A stretch of DNA of 64,000 nt from Perognathus longimembris pacificus (GCF_023159225.1 NC_063168.1:66381398-66445397); one strand, 5' to 3'. Shown: positions 23,460-35,089, numbered from the stretch's first letter. Translations and numbers: made by a program. The notes: a model not told the origin generated them from the letters alone.

Positions 23460-23645
23460 CATTACCTGGAGCCAATGGCTCACACCTGTAATTTTAGCTG
23501 TTTAGGAGACTGATATCTGAGGATTGTGGTTCAAAGCCGGCCTAGACAGGAAAGTCCATGAGATTCTTTATCTTCAGTTAACCTCTGAAAAACTGGAAGT
23601 GGAACTGTGGCTCAAGAAGTAGAACCCTAGCCTTGAGCAAACTAT
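23460..23645 (+). repeat. B1-Geo SINE, 3' truncated
   Basis: Clear left arm and half of the Geo arm, ending at ccttgagcaaac. Confidence 0.75.
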
Positions 23646-23825
23646 TGAGCATTTAAGTTTATGTTATGATTTCCTAGGTTTTCTACAATAAATATGCTTT
23701 TATTATGAAAACATAGCAATATCTCTATTGAATATTTTATTATATCAACTGAATTTTACTCGTAAACTTATTAGTGTCTCTGATGGGTACTTTGTGTTCA
23801 ACTTAAAAAAAAAAAAAAGAAACAA

Positions 23826-24258
23826 GCCAGACAGTAGTAGCTCATGCCTGTAATCCCAGTTACATGGTGGGGGGTGGGGCGTGAGATCTGAGGATCGCAG
23901 TTCAAAACCAGCCTAGGCAGGAAAAGCTGGGATAGCTCCAATTAACCACCAGAAAACTGGAAGTGGCGCTGTGGCTTATCATGGTACTGGGCTGGGAATA
24001 TGGCTTACTGGTAGACTGCTTGCCTTGCATGCATGAAGCATCATTCCTCAGCACCATATAAACAGAAAAGGCTGGGAGTGGCGCTGTAGCTCAAGTGGAA
24101 GAGTGTTAGCCTTGAGCAAAAAGAAGCCAGGGACAGTGCTCCGGCCCAGAGTCCAAGCCCCAGGTCTGGCAAAAACAACAAAATGGTAGAACACTAACCT
24201 TGAGCAAAAGAGCTCACGGACTGTGCCCAGGCCTGGAGTTCAAGCCCCACAGCCAACA
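23826..24258 (+). repeat. B1-Geo SINE interrupted by IDL-Geo (23990-24178)
   Basis: The outer Geo arm stops at gcgctgtggct and resumes with aatggtagaacactaacctt. The inner IDL-Geo runs gggctgggaatatggcttac to caggtctggcaaaaac. Confidence 0.82.
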
Positions 24259-24414
24259 AAAGTTCAAAATTTAAAAAAACCTAAATACTTCTGTTTGCAT
24301 TATTAGGTTAGTTTTCAGTATGACTTAATTTAAATTGAAAATACTCATGTTTACACTATGTTAGGGTAGGGGTAATGGTTGAAAGATAGAGGAAGGAGAG
24401 TGGATATCTTGCTT

Positions 24415-24625
24415 TTGTTCCTGACTTTAATGGAGATGGTTTCAGATTTTCCCTGTTTAGCATGAGTTTCGTTATAGATTGGCCATACTCTTTGGTATAT
24501 TCAGGTATGTTTTTTCATAACTCATGAAAGGATGTTGAATTTTGTCAAAGACTTTCTCTACAACTGTTCAGTTGATAAGGTTTGTCCTTGATTCTGTTCA
24601 TGTGTTGTACTTGTATATTAAATTT
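24415..24625 (-). repeat. L1 ORF2-region fragment
   Basis: tgaaaggatgttgaattttg, tcaaagactttctctacaac and ttgtccttgattctgttcat are antisense L1 ORF2 wording common to mammals. Not coding. Confidence 0.75.
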
Positions 24626-24635
24626 AATCTCAAAT

Positions 24636-25055
24636 AGCTCAGTGCTGGTTGCTTAGGAGGCTGAGATCTGAGGATTGTGATTCAAAGCCAGCCTAGGGGA
24701 TGGGAATATGGCCAAGTGGCAAGAGTACTTGCCTCGATGAAGCCGTAGGTTCAATTCCTCAGCACCACATACATAGAAAATGGCCAGAAGTGGCGCTGTG
24801 GCTCAAGTGGCAGAGTGCTAGCCTTGAGCAAGAAGAAGCCAGGGACAGTGCTCAGGCCCTGAGTCCAAGCCCCAGGACTGGCAAAAAACAAAAACATTCA
24901 AAGCCAGCCTGGGCAAGAAAAGTCTGTGAGATTCTTTTCTCCAACTAACCACCCAAAAAACAGTGGCGCTGTGGCTCAAAGTGGTAGAGTGCTAACTTTG
25001 AGCAAAAAAGCTTAGGGATAGCACCAGGATCTGAGTTCAAGTCCCATGACTGACA
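24636..25055 (+). repeat. B1-Geo SINE interrupted by IDL-Geo (24695-24895)
   Basis: The duplication attcaaagccagcct at 24680-24694 and 24896-24910 brackets the inner element, which lost a few bases in its ID arm (cctcgatgaagcc). Confidence 0.88.
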
Positions 25056-25225
25056 CCCCCCCCAAAAAAATTTTTTTTAAGTTTTTTTTTTTAAACAGGT
25101 GCATATAGATTTTATCTCCCTTTAGCCAGATGTTTTGAAGAGTACAAATGAACTTTTAAATCTGTCACTAAGACTAGCTAATCTAGTAGTTTGTGCTTAA
25201 TGATTTTATGTTTCTAAAATAAGTT

Positions 25226-25434
25226 GTATGTTTTGGGCTGGGGATATATGCTTGCCTCGTGTACATGAGGCCCTGGGATCAATTCCCCAGCACCACATAT
25301 ACAGAAAACGGCCAGAAGTGGCGCTGTGGCTCAAGTGGCAGAGTGCTAGCCTTGAGCAAAAAGAAGCCAGGGACAGTGCTCAGGCCCTGAGTCCAAGCCC
25401 CAGGACTGGCCAAAAAACAAACAAACAAACAAAA
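25226..25434 (+). repeat. IDL-Geo SINE with (CAAA)n tail
   Basis: The ID arm has a deletion after ggggatat; the Geo arm is consensus. Confidence 0.88.
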
Positions 25435-25913
25435 ATTGTATGTTTTTAAATAGCCAAGTAATTTCCTTTTCATGTAATATAACAATGTAATCTAACCTCT
25501 ATGCAGAGTTTTTGTCATTTACTAGTAGTTATTTTACATTATGATATTAGAAATGTTTTTATGACTTTTCTCTGTCCACATATATATAAAGTGTGCTGTT
25601 ATTTCTAAAAATAATTTGTACTTAGTGAAAGTGTAATAAAAAAAAAAAACCACAGATTTTTTTCTGGTTTAATGTATGCCTGCAATTTACCACTAGGGCA
25701 AGCAGAAAGAGGATCAACAGTTGGAAGGGCTCAGGGCTTTATTACATTTCCCTGTTTCCAGAAAAAAAGAAATAAAGATTACCAAGTTCTCTAACTTTTT
25801 TAGTACCATATGCCAATTGTACATAGGAAAATTTTAACATTTTCATACGCACAATGCGCTCCTGATAAAATTTACCACTCCCCTCTTTCTCCCTTATTAG
25901 TTCTTCCTCCTTT

Positions 25914-26405
<492 letters not shown>

Positions 26406-26469
26406 TGACAGTACATATAACTGAAAGGAAGTATTTATAAATTGTAAATCTCTTTAAGAATTTATACCT

Positions 26470-26682
26470 GGGGGCTGGGGATATGGCCTAGTGGCAAGAG
26501 TGCTTGACTTGTATACACGAGGCCCTGGGTTCAATTACCCAGCACCACATATACAGAAAACGGCTAGACGTGGCACTGTGGCCCAAGTGGCAGAGTGCTA
26601 GCCTTGAGCAAAAAGAAGCCACGGACAGTGCTCAGGCCCTGAGTCCAAGCCCCAGGACTGGCCAAAAAAAAAAAAAAAAAAA
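26470..26682 (+). repeat. IDL-Geo SINE
   Basis: Full-length with A18 tail. Confidence 0.9.
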
Positions 26683-26692
26683 TTTATATCTG

Positions 26693-27068
26693 GAATATAC
26701 AAAGAAATTTCAAAACTCCGCAAAAAGACAATGATGAAGAACTTGGATAGACCTTTTCCCATAGTGTGTGATACAAATAGCCAATAAGCAATGAAAAGAT
26801 AACTAGACTTTTTCCTCCCCCGCCCCCGGTCCTTGGTCATGAACTCAGAGCCAGGGCAATGTTCCTAAGCCTCCTTTTGTTCAAGGCTAGCACTCTTCCA
26901 CATGAGCCATAGCTCCTCTTCCTTTTGTGTGTGTGTGTGTATGTGGAGTAGTTTATTAGAGATAAAGGTCTCCGCCCAGTTTGATACTGAGCATTTTTAA
27001 TAATTAGAGAAATGCATGTCAAAACCACAATGAGATACTACTTCATACCTAGTAGGATAGCCACAGCT
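26693..27068 (+). repeat. L1 ORF2 3'-region fragment split by a SINE
   Basis: gaacttggatagaccttttc, aaatagccaataagcaatga before and aatgcatgtcaaaaccacaa, tgagatactacttcatacct after the insertion are contiguous in L1. A B1-Geo piece with a TG tract (about 26815-26985, minus) separates them. Confidence 0.78.
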
Positions 27069-27104
27069 TGTTTGTTTTTGTTTGTTTGTTTGTTTAATGG
27101 AAAT

Positions 27105-27332
27105 AGCTAGGTATGGGGATTCATGCCTATAATCTTTAGCTACTTAGGCTGAGACCTGAGGATCAAGGTTCAAAGCCAGCCTGCAGAAAAGTCCATGAGA
27201 CTCTTATATCCAATAAACTACTCATAAAATCCAAAAGTGGTTCAAGTGATAGAGTACTAACTAGCCTTGAACAAGAAAAGCTCAGGGACAGTACCCAGGC
27301 TCTGAGTTGAAGCCCCAGGACCATCAAAAAAA
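27105..27332 (+). repeat. B1-Geo SINE
   Basis: Full-length; preceded by GTTT repeats at 27069-27095. Confidence 0.78.
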
Positions 27333-27382
27333 AAATTTTTTTTTAGTGTGTTTCAACATACCTTTAAAAATTTGCTATTCAT

Positions 27383-27590
27383 GGGCTGGGGATATGGCCT
27401 AGTGGCAAGAGCGCTTGCCTTGTATACATGAAGCCCTGGGTTCAATTCCCCAGCACCACATATATAGAAAACAGCCAGAAGTGGCACTGTGGCTCAAGTG
27501 GCAGAATGCTAGCCTTGAGCAAAAGGAAGCCAGGGACAGTGCTCAGGCCTGGAGTCCAAGCCCCAGGAATGGCCCAAAAAAAAAAAATGC
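27383..27590 (+). repeat. IDL-Geo SINE
   Basis: Full-length young copy with A-rich tail. Confidence 0.9.
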
Positions 27591-27614
27591 TATTTAGATA
27601 AATACTGAAAAGTA

Positions 27615-28068
27615 ATGCCAAAGCACCAATAACTCAGGCAGGCTTGTAATCCTAGCTATTCAGGACATCAGAATTTGAGGATGTGCTTCAAAGCCAGCCA
27701 GGCAGAAAAACACCGACATTCTTACCTCCAATTAACCACAAAAAAAGCTGGAAGGGGCTGGGAATATGGCCTAGTGGCAAGAGTGTTTGCCTCATATACA
27801 TGAAGCCCTGGGTTTGATTCCTCAGCACCACATATATAGAAAACAGCCAGAAGTGGCGCTGTGGCTCAAGTGGCAGAGTGCTAGCCTTGAGCAAAAAGAA
27901 GCCAGGGAAAGTGCTCAGGCCCTGAGTCCAAGGCCCAGGACTGGCAAAAAAACAAAACAAAAAAAAAAAAGCTGGAAGTAGAGCTGTGACTCAAGTGGTA
28001 TAGAGTGCTAACCTTGTGCAAAAACAGCTCAGGGACAGCACCTAGGCCCTGAGTTCAAGCCCCAGGAT
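27615..28068 (+). repeat. B1-Geo SINE interrupted by IDL-Geo (27755-27963)
   Basis: The duplication aaaaaaagctggaag at 27740-27754 and 27964-27978 flanks the inner copy. Confidence 0.88.
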
Positions 28069-28135
28069 ATAGATATATAGATATATACACACACACACAC
28101 ACACTCTCTCTCTCTCTCTCTCACTCTCTCTCTCT
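28069..28135. repeat. Compound (TA)(CA)(TC) microsatellite
   Basis: gatatatagatata, then about 10 CA and about 18 TC units, grown from the tail of the preceding SINE. Confidence 0.88.
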
Positions 28136-28274
28136 AAAGTTTTGGAGTAAATCTTAGGTGAACATGAATTGCTGTGGTCTTCATTTGAAGTTCGCTAGTT
28201 TTTACTTTATATCATCAGTTTTGTAGCCTAACTATTCCTCAAAAGATACATATTTAAATTCATATATCAAAAGA

Positions 28275-28622
28275 CATGCTGGGTGCTGGTGGCTCACACC
28301 TGTATTCCTAGCTACTCAGGAGCCTGAGATCTGAGGATCTCCTCTCAAAGCCTACCTGGGCAGGAAAGCCCATTAGACTTATCTCCAATTAACCACCAGA
28401 AAACATCTGTGGCTCAAAGTAGTAAAGCACCACTAGCCTTGAGCTGAAGAGCTCAGGGATAGTACCCAGGCCCAGAGTTCAAGCCCCACAACCGACCAAA
28501 AAAAAAAAAAAAAAGATGATGACATATATCCACTGGTGGCTCACTCCTGTAATCCTGACTACTCAGGAGGCTAAGAAAGTGCTCAGGCCCCAAGTTCAAG
28601 CCCTACGACCAACAACAACAAC
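28275..28622 (+). repeat. B1-Geo SINE followed by an internally deleted copy
   Basis: A full copy at 28275-28515 with A15 tail. At 28527-28622 a short derivative jumps from ctcaggaggctaag to aagtgctcaggccc. Confidence 0.8.
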
Positions 28623-29109
28623 ACAAATATATATTTGGAAGATGGAGGTTGCACCTTATTAGACAGAACATTAAAGAGACTTATTTTAAAAGGTGGCTCT
28701 CAGATCTGAGCCAAATAGGCAGTAGGATTAGTTGGAGGTCAGCCTAGGTACATTAACAAGTCCCTGTTACAGAATTTATAAGAAAATAAAGTAAGGGTTC
28801 AAAAATTCAGTTTTCTGGTACAGTATTTGTTTAGATGTACAAGGGCCTGGATTCGATCTCCAGAGTACAAAAAATAAAGTAAAATAGAAATGTCCTAAAC
28901 TGGTTAGTAGAAAGGCAACAAGAAAGAATCTGAGTCTGTGTTAATTAACTGTGTCAACAATTGCCATAACATCTACTCCATCTATAATTACCAAGTGTGA
29001 CATTTTTTAAAAAACAGATTGAAGAGGCCACAAACATTGATTATCTACCTAAGGTTTAACAAATGGATATTGTATTTACTTCATGTTCATATCAATTCTT
29101 TTCTTTCAG

Positions 29110-29244
29110 TTTGGGAATTTGGATCAAAAATTAGCCCTGGCTACTCGTATTCGTGGTCATGTTCTACCATTAGCTTTGCAAATGTATGGCTGCCGTGTTA
29201 TTCAGAAAGCATTAGAGTCCATTTCTTCTGACCAGCAGGTAATT
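29110..29244 (+). CDS. PUM2: PUM2 coding exon, Puf repeat 3, with two alternative donors
   Basis: It encodes [36 protein letters not shown] (repeat 3, C..Q pair reading A) and SISSDQQ. Two donors six bases apart are visible: using the upstream one (after 29238) ends at DQQ, and using the downstream one (after 29244, better consensus gtaagt) adds Val-Ile. Both keep phase 0. The longer form is given here because its donor is stronger and the VI insertion is known in PUM2 and PUM1 proteins. Confidence 0.95.
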
Positions 29245-29250
29245 GTAAGT
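29239..29250 (+). promoter_or_regulatory. PUM2: Tandem 5' splice donors (gtaatt|gtaagt)
   Basis: The overlapping GT dinucleotides at 29239 and 29245 allow inclusion or exclusion of six bases (GTA ATT, Val-Ile) between repeats 3 and 4. The downstream donor matches U1 better; the upstream one has the preferred CAG before it. Confidence 0.85.
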
Positions 29251-30664
29251 TAAGAAAGAAAATTACATTTTCCAATTTTAAACATAACCTTTGTAACTTA
29301 ATCAGAGGTTTCCACAGAGAAACTAAAATCCTTTTCTCAAAAATCTGCACATAAACCAGGCTCCAGTGGCTTACACCTGTAATCCTAGCTATTCAAGAGG
29401 CTGAGATCTGAGGATTGTAGTTTGAAGCCAGCCTGAGCAGAAAAGTCCCCATGAGACTCTTTATTTCCAAGTATCCACTCAAAAACTGGGAGTGAAGCTT
29501 TTTGGCTCAAAGTGATACAGCACTAGCCTTGAACAAAGGAGCTCAGGGGACAGTGCCCGGGCCCTGAGTTCAAGCCACAAAACTGACCAAAAAAAAAATT
29601 CAGCCAGTTGGGGTGGCTCCCTCCCGTAATTCTAACTACTCAGGAGGCTGAGATCTGAGAATCATAGTTCAAAGCCACCTTCAGCAGGAAAGTCTAAGAC
29701 CTTTATCTCCAATTAGACACCAAAAGACAGGAAATAGAGCTGTGACTCAGATAGTAGAGCACTACCCTTGAGCAGAGAAGCTCAGGAACATGGCTTGAGT
29801 AACAGGTTTCCTGTCAAGCATATGAGAGGTCCTGAGTTGTTTAATTCCTTAAAATAATGGTGATGGTGGTGGATAGTGGAGTGTGTGTGTGTGTATGTAC
29901 ATTAATCACATGAAAAAATACAATTCCTCCTCTAGAGGAAAACCTGAGTTTTGGAGTGATTGGAGGAATATCAACAATGGAGAAAAATCAAATTTAGTCA
30001 CATAAAAGCTTAGAATTTCTTTACCACATGTTACAAAGTGGTATAGATTAAACATAGTTTAAATGTCTTTGATATTTGAAAAAGCATCAGGGTAACTTTT
30101 AATGTGAACCAATTGTGATGTTTATTCTTAGATTTTTCGGTTACAATTTTTTAGGTTTATAATTCCATTTTTGCTTAGGTATAAACATCTATGTTATAGG
30201 TTGTTCCTTTAATAGGAAATTTTCATGATTTTATGAGTAGTTATGAGTTCATTGAGTGAGAAATATTTTAAAGATAGTTAAAACAAATACATTTACACTA
30301 AGCATATATACACCATTCTTCCACAGAATTTTTTATACTCTTACAAAAGTTGTATAAGTTATTTTATCAATGATGAACCAAAAGTTCTTTATTATATGGG
30401 CATTGAAAAGGAAGAATTTAAATGTTGCTGTGAGGTCCAGATGTGGTGACACACCTGAGCAAGTTCAAGACTCTAAATTCAAACCTCAGTATCTCCAAAA
30501 TATTAAGTCACAACAGTAATTAAGCTGTAACTACCCCCCATCAAACTTCCCTTCTTAAAACAATTTAGCAGAATACATTTTTGAGGATACCTTTGTTCCT
30601 GTTTCAGTATTTTTATTAAATTGTTTGATGGGGTGATTATTTAATGGCATCTTCTCCTTCACAG
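29245..30664 (+). other. PUM2: PUM2 intron, 1.4 kb
   Basis: Two tandem B1-Geo SINEs occupy 29358-29800. The remainder to 30664 is unique AT-rich sequence, with only a degenerate repeat-like patch near 30430-30500. The acceptor is cttcacag. Confidence 0.9.
29358..29800 (+). repeat. Two tandem B1-Geo SINEs
   Basis: Copies at about 29358-29600 and 29603-29800, both full in the left arm; the second loses its Geo 3' end. Confidence 0.8.
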
Positions 30665-30802
30665 AGTGAAATGGTAAAGGAATTAGATGGACATGTACTC
30701 AAATGTGTGAAAGATCAAAATGGAAACCACGTTGTTCAAAAATGTATTGAATGTGTTCAGCCACAGTCATTGCAATTCATCATTGATGCTTTCAAAGGAC
30801 AA
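30665..30802 (+). CDS. PUM2: PUM2 coding exon, Puf repeat 4
   Basis: A 138-nt phase-0 exon encoding [29 protein letters not shown] (repeat 4, N..Q with His stacking, reading U) and [17 protein letters not shown]. The donor is gtaaga. One exon corresponds to about one repeat here, as is usual for this gene. Confidence 0.97.
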
Positions 30803-31713
30803 GTAAGATTATTAGTTTCTAATTTGATAAAATATTATTGTATGATTTGAATCTCTTTTTTTTCTTAAGATATAAGATAATACCTAGCACTTTGATAGAA
30901 GAATAGAATCCATGATAGCAAATGTGAACTGATGTGGTGTGGTGTAATCCCAGCACTTAGATGGCTAAGAGTTAAAGGCCAGCCCGTGCTACATAGTGAG
31001 ATTAAGATCTGGTCATTAAAAAAAAAATTCATTTCTGCTTTTTTTTATACAACCATTAGATAAATAATTTCACTTTAATGAAACTGAAAAATGTAGAAAT
31101 AAAGGCCGGGTGCCAGTGGCCCCGCGCCTTATAATCCCTATCCACTCCGGAGGCTGAGATCTGAGCATCACTGTTTGGGCTAGCCTGGGCAGGAAAGTCT
31201 GTGAGACTCTTACCTCCAATTAATCACAGAAAAAGCCGCAAGCGGTGCTGTGGCTCAAGTGGTAGAGCTGTAGCCCTGAACAAAAAGGAGTTCGGGTATA
31301 GCACCCAAGCCCAGAGTTAGCCCCAGGACCAGCAGTGAAAGAAAGAAAAGAAATTAAAGCTTGGTGCTGCTGGCTCATGCCTGCAATCCTGGCTACTCAG
31401 GATGCTAAGATCTGAGGATTGTGCTTCAAAGGCAGCCCAGTTAGAAAAGTTCATGAGACTCTCATCTCCAAAAGCTGGAAGTAGAGTTTTGGCCCAAATG
31501 GTAGAAGGCTAGCCTTGAGCAAAAGAAGCTCAGGTACAGTGCCCAGGACCTAAGTTCAAACCTCAAACAAATTAAGCTTAAAAAAAATAATGAGGTAATC
31601 ACTATTAGAATTTTAAAACCACAATATTTTCCAAAATATTGGAAAGGGAGGGAAAATACTTGAAACTCTTAATGAAAGGACAGAAATGCAAGTTTTAATT
31701 CTTCTGCTTTAAG
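30803..31713 (+). other. PUM2: PUM2 intron, 0.9 kb
   Basis: Two B1-Geo SINEs (31104-31340, 31356-31580) fill half of it; the rest is unique. The acceptor tctgctttaag is followed by GTA, which belongs to the exon (Val). Confidence 0.9.
31104..31580 (+). repeat. Two tandem B1-Geo SINEs
   Basis: Copies at about 31104-31340 and 31356-31580 in the short intron before repeat 5. The first has an atypical CpG-rich left arm (ccccgcgcc, actccggagg). Confidence 0.8.
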
Positions 31714-31839
31714 GTATTTGTGCTTTCAACTCATCCTTATGGCTGCAGAGTAATCCAGCGTATCCTAGAGCATTGCACCGCAGAGCAGACATTGCCTATC
31801 TTAGAAGAACTTCACCAACACACAGAACAGTTGGTGCAG
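31714..31839 (+). CDS. PUM2: PUM2 coding exon, Puf repeat 5
   Basis: A 126-nt phase-0 exon encoding [19 protein letters not shown] (repeat 5, C..Q with Arg stacking) and [29 protein letters not shown] is the PUM2 form; PUM1 has HCLPDQ. The donor is gtatga. Confidence 0.97.
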
Positions 31840-31993
31840 GTATGAGTCTCCTAATAACCTATAGAAACACAAAGAAGTCACTTATTTTCTGCAGCTACTT
31901 ACACTATCTGATTTATTTTAAAAAATGATTCACATCTCTTAACCATTATTCTTAAGTAATAACTGATGGAAGTAACTTTTAAATCTCCCATAG
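31840..31993 (+). other. PUM2: PUM2 short intron (154 nt)
   Basis: Unique AT-rich sequence with no repeats. Acceptor ctcccatag. Confidence 0.93.
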
Positions 31994-32164
<171 letters not shown>

Positions 32165-32295
32165 TAAAAACTTACGTAGAATATTACATTGAAAGAGTAG
32201 CCAGGCATAATCACTTGAGCCTACAAGTTGGGAGTTCAACCTGAGTAAACTTAAAAAACACTTCACATACATTCACATACATGAAATTTAACTTC

Positions 32296-32440
32296 TTGCC
32301 AGGTGTTAGTGGCTCACATCTGTAATCCTAGCTACTCAGAAGGCTGAGATTTTAAGATGAGGTTCAAAGCCAGGCCAGGCAGGAAAAGTTTGTGCAACTC
32401 TATAATCTCCAACTAACCACCAAAAAGCTGGAAATTTGAG
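32296..32440 (+). repeat. B1 left arm, 3' truncated
   Basis: Ends at caaaaagctggaaattt. Confidence 0.75.
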
Positions 32441-32671
32441 TACGAAATTGGTTCTACCCGCCTATATCCTACTTTTGAATTTGTATTTAGGCAATAATGT
32501 TCCTTAAGACTAGTAAAGGTATACAAATATAGTTTAGTACATACTCTTGGGAGTCAGACCTTATCAGTGTCCTGATTTCACTTTTTGAATTGTAATTGTA
32601 AAAAAGCCGTAGTTAGAGTTGTCCTGATACTAGTTTGCTTTTTTAAAGTAATTATGTGAGATTTCCATCTC

Positions 32672-32875
32672 ACCGGGGCACAAGTGGCTCACACCTGTAA
32701 TCCTAGCTACTCAGGAGGCTGAGCTACGAGGATTGCAGTTCAGGCTAGGCAGGAAAGTCCATGAGACTCTTAACCTCCAATTGGGCACCAAAAAAGCTGG
32801 AGTTGTAGAGTACTATCCTTGAGCAAAAAGAGCTCAGGGACAGCACCTGGGCCCTGAGTTCAAGCACCAGCACCT
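32672..32875 (+). repeat. B1-Geo SINE
   Basis: The Geo arm lost its gctgtggctcaagtgg block; the 3' end is intact. Confidence 0.78.
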
Positions 32876-32931
32876 AAGTGGTTTGTTTTTGTTTTTGTTT
32901 TTGTTTTTTTATATACACTTTTAACTTTTAG

Positions 32932-33124
32932 CAATGTAGTAGAAAAATGTGTTACTCATGCCTCCCGTGCTGAGAGAGCTTTACTGATTGATGAAGTTTG
33001 CTGCCAGAATGATGGTCCTCACAGTGCCTTATACACCATGATGAAGGATCAGTATGCCAATTATGTGGTTCAGAAGATGATTGATATGGCTGAACCTGCT
33101 CAGAGAAAGATAATCATGCACAAG
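32932..33124 (+). CDS. PUM2: PUM2 coding exon, Puf repeats 7 and 8
   Basis: A 193-nt exon encoding [20 protein letters not shown] (repeat 7, S..E pair, the only Glu among the eight, reading G), [31 protein letters not shown] (repeat 8, N..Q reading U) and [13 protein letters not shown]. Together repeats 8 and 7 read the invariant UG that opens the target site. Donor gtaaga. Confidence 0.97.
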
Positions 33125-33379
33125 GTAAGATTATTCACAGCACTTACATAGCCCATTTTTACTACACATTTCACTTCATAGGTGTTGATTTTCTCATGTT
33201 ATCAATTTTCTTTGTCTCTTTCTTAAATTAGGTTTCTAAACCTAAAACCATGTTCACTTTTCATCTGTTTAAATATGGTTAAGCATTATTATTTCTCTCC
33301 CTATCTTTAAGTTTATCTTGCTGTTGTACATGGGTTAACATTAATTTTAGAGCATAATAAAAATTTTCCCATTACAGTA

Positions 33380-33935
33380 ATACTTGTTTTTTTATCTTTA
33401 AGTATTTGTACAAGAGTTGCCATTTAACAAAGCAGTTTATGAATACAATATCTTTATTAGTAGTCATCTCATTCAACATTCCCAACCATCCTTCCTCTAA
33501 CCACCTTTTCTTTTCTGTTCCTAATTTTATAGGATATACATCAGATTCTTGACTACATTCTCCCCATCTTCTCTTCCTTTGTCTACCCATTTTCCCTTGG
33601 CCCCACCCTATCTCTTCTTTGAGTACTTGCCTACTAGTGTTTTGTTTTGCTGAAGTTTGCCTTTCTAAGGAACTACACTATTTAGAGTTCTACCTTGCAT
33701 CTTTGGCACAGTATTTCAGTTAATACATTTGTATATACTTACATACCTCCCAATGTATTTACTTAGAAGTTTATAAGCTCAATCTAGCTTCCACATATAA
33801 GGGTAAATATTTAGAATCCTTTGTCTCTCTGGGCCTGAGTTACTTAAATTGATATAATTTTTCTAGGTCTTCTCATTTCTTTGACAAATGGTACAAAATT
33901 CTTTCTAATGGATGAGTAAAATTCCATTGTGTAAG
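33380..33935 (-). repeat. L1 3'-end fragment
   Basis: cttccacatataagggtaaa, ccttgtctctctgggcctg-type wording and gtaaaattccattgtgtaag are antisense L1 ORF2 3' sequence. The 33380-33700 part is less certain. Confidence 0.6.
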
Positions 33936-34292
33936 TGGACACTGGCGGCTCACACCTGTAGGTACTTGAGAGACTGAGATTTGAGGATCATGGCTCAAAG
34001 CCAACCCAGGCAGAAAAGTCCATGGGACTTATCCAATTAAACACCAGAAAAGCTAAAAGTGGAGCTGTGGTTCAAGTGGTAGAATGCTACCACTAGCCTT
34101 CAGTAGATAAAGCTCAGAGACAGAACCCAGACCCTGAGTTCAAGCCCAAGGACAGGTGCCAAAAGAAAAAAAAAATGGGAGCTGCGAATATGGCCTAGTG
34201 GTAGAGTACCCAGGAAAGGACTAGCCTTCAACAAAAAAAAATTAGCCTTAGGCACAGCATCTAGGCCAAACTCAAGCCCCAAGACTGGTGCA
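33936..34292 (+). repeat. B1-Geo SINE then truncated IDL-Geo SINE
   Basis: B1-Geo at 33936-34165. At 34178-34292 the ID arm is joined to a Geo arm with a large internal deletion. Confidence 0.7.
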
Positions 34293-34521
34293 GGTGCATA
34301 CACAAACACAGAGGAAAGAGTAGTGATTGGTTAATTCATTGAACAAATTTAAATGCATACATAAAGAGAGATTGAGTGAATCAGAATTGCTTTCAAAAGA
34401 AAATAGCTTCATGTTTGAACTTTTAAATAAGCAACCATTCCTCTGAGTTGTCCAGATTTGAATGTACTTTGTAGAGAATTAAGAAACTTAAGATTGCCTA
34501 AGCAGATTGTTTGTTTTACAG

Positions 34522-34653
34522 ATTCGACCTCACATTACTACATTGCGCAAATATACATATGGGAAGCATATACTGGCCAAATTGGAAAAATATTATTTGA
34601 AAAATAGCCCAGATCTGGGGCCTATTGGAGGACCACCAAATGGAATGCTATAA
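34522..34653 (+). CDS. PUM2: PUM2 terminal coding exon with stop codon
   Basis: It encodes [40 protein letters not shown] and GML, then [13 protein letters not shown] is the C-terminal cap repeat (8') of the Pumilio domain. The last 15 residues are diagnostic for PUM2 and identical, as far as I recall, to human. No premature stop or extension is present. Confidence 0.98.
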   Translation: MRPHITTLRKYTYGKHILAKLEKYYLKNSPDLGPIGGPPNGML

Positions 34654-35021
34654 AGGAAAACAGAAGATGGTTTAACCATGTGAAAAAAAAATGGAGGGTT
34701 TTTTTGTGTGTGTGAATTATCAAAACACAACTCAACTATGAATCTTCAATTTTTTTTAAAGCAAAACTATTTATTGACTTTATTCATCCATTTGTAAATT
34801 TTTTAAGGTTCTTGTGTATATTTGGGGGGTGGGGTGGTGAATTATAAATGAAACTCAGCCCTGAATGGAGACCTATCAGATTAGATTGCTGGCAAAGCAC
34901 AGAAGCCTGTATATGATGTAACTGTATCAAAAAAAAAAAAAAAGCTGTCACATATTTTGTAAATTTTTACCGTGTAAAGTCACAAAAATAGTTTTTAAAG
35001 GAAAAAGTACAGTATTCTTTT

Positions 35022-35027
35022 AATAAA
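35022..35027 (+). terminator. PUM2: Candidate proximal polyadenylation hexamer AATAAA
   Basis: AATAAA lies 370 bases past the stop and is followed at 35041-35048 by a weak TGGTAGGT GT element. Use of this site would give a short 3' UTR lacking both perfect Pumilio sites. Confidence 0.35.
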
Positions 35028-35081
35028 CTGGCTTGCAGTCTGGTAGGTCTATGACCCCATAGCACAACAGGTTTATAGAGA

Positions 35082-35089
35082 TGTATATA
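35082..35089 (+). promoter_or_regulatory. PUM2: Pumilio response element, perfect UGUAUAUA (site 1)
   Basis: TGTATATA on the transcript strand in the PUM2 3' UTR matches UGUANAUA exactly, with U at position 5 as favoured by the N..Q pair of repeat 4. Confidence 0.75.

Larger units (their letters stand above)
33125..34521 (+). other. PUM2: PUM2 last intron, 1.4 kb
   Basis: Mostly repeats: an antisense L1 3'-end fragment (about 33380-33935), a B1-Geo SINE and a truncated IDL-Geo SINE. Positions 34295-34521 are unique, with acceptor gttttacag. Confidence 0.88.

Noticed and set aside
27383..27460. tRNA gene candidates (A and B box-like sequences in many places)
   Set aside because: All belong to SINE arms with degenerate cloverleafs, joined to Geo arms and A tails; no free-standing tRNA seen.
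28069..28135. Possible CRISPR-like or satellite array
   Set aside because: Plain compound dinucleotide microsatellite in mammalian DNA; no spacer pattern.
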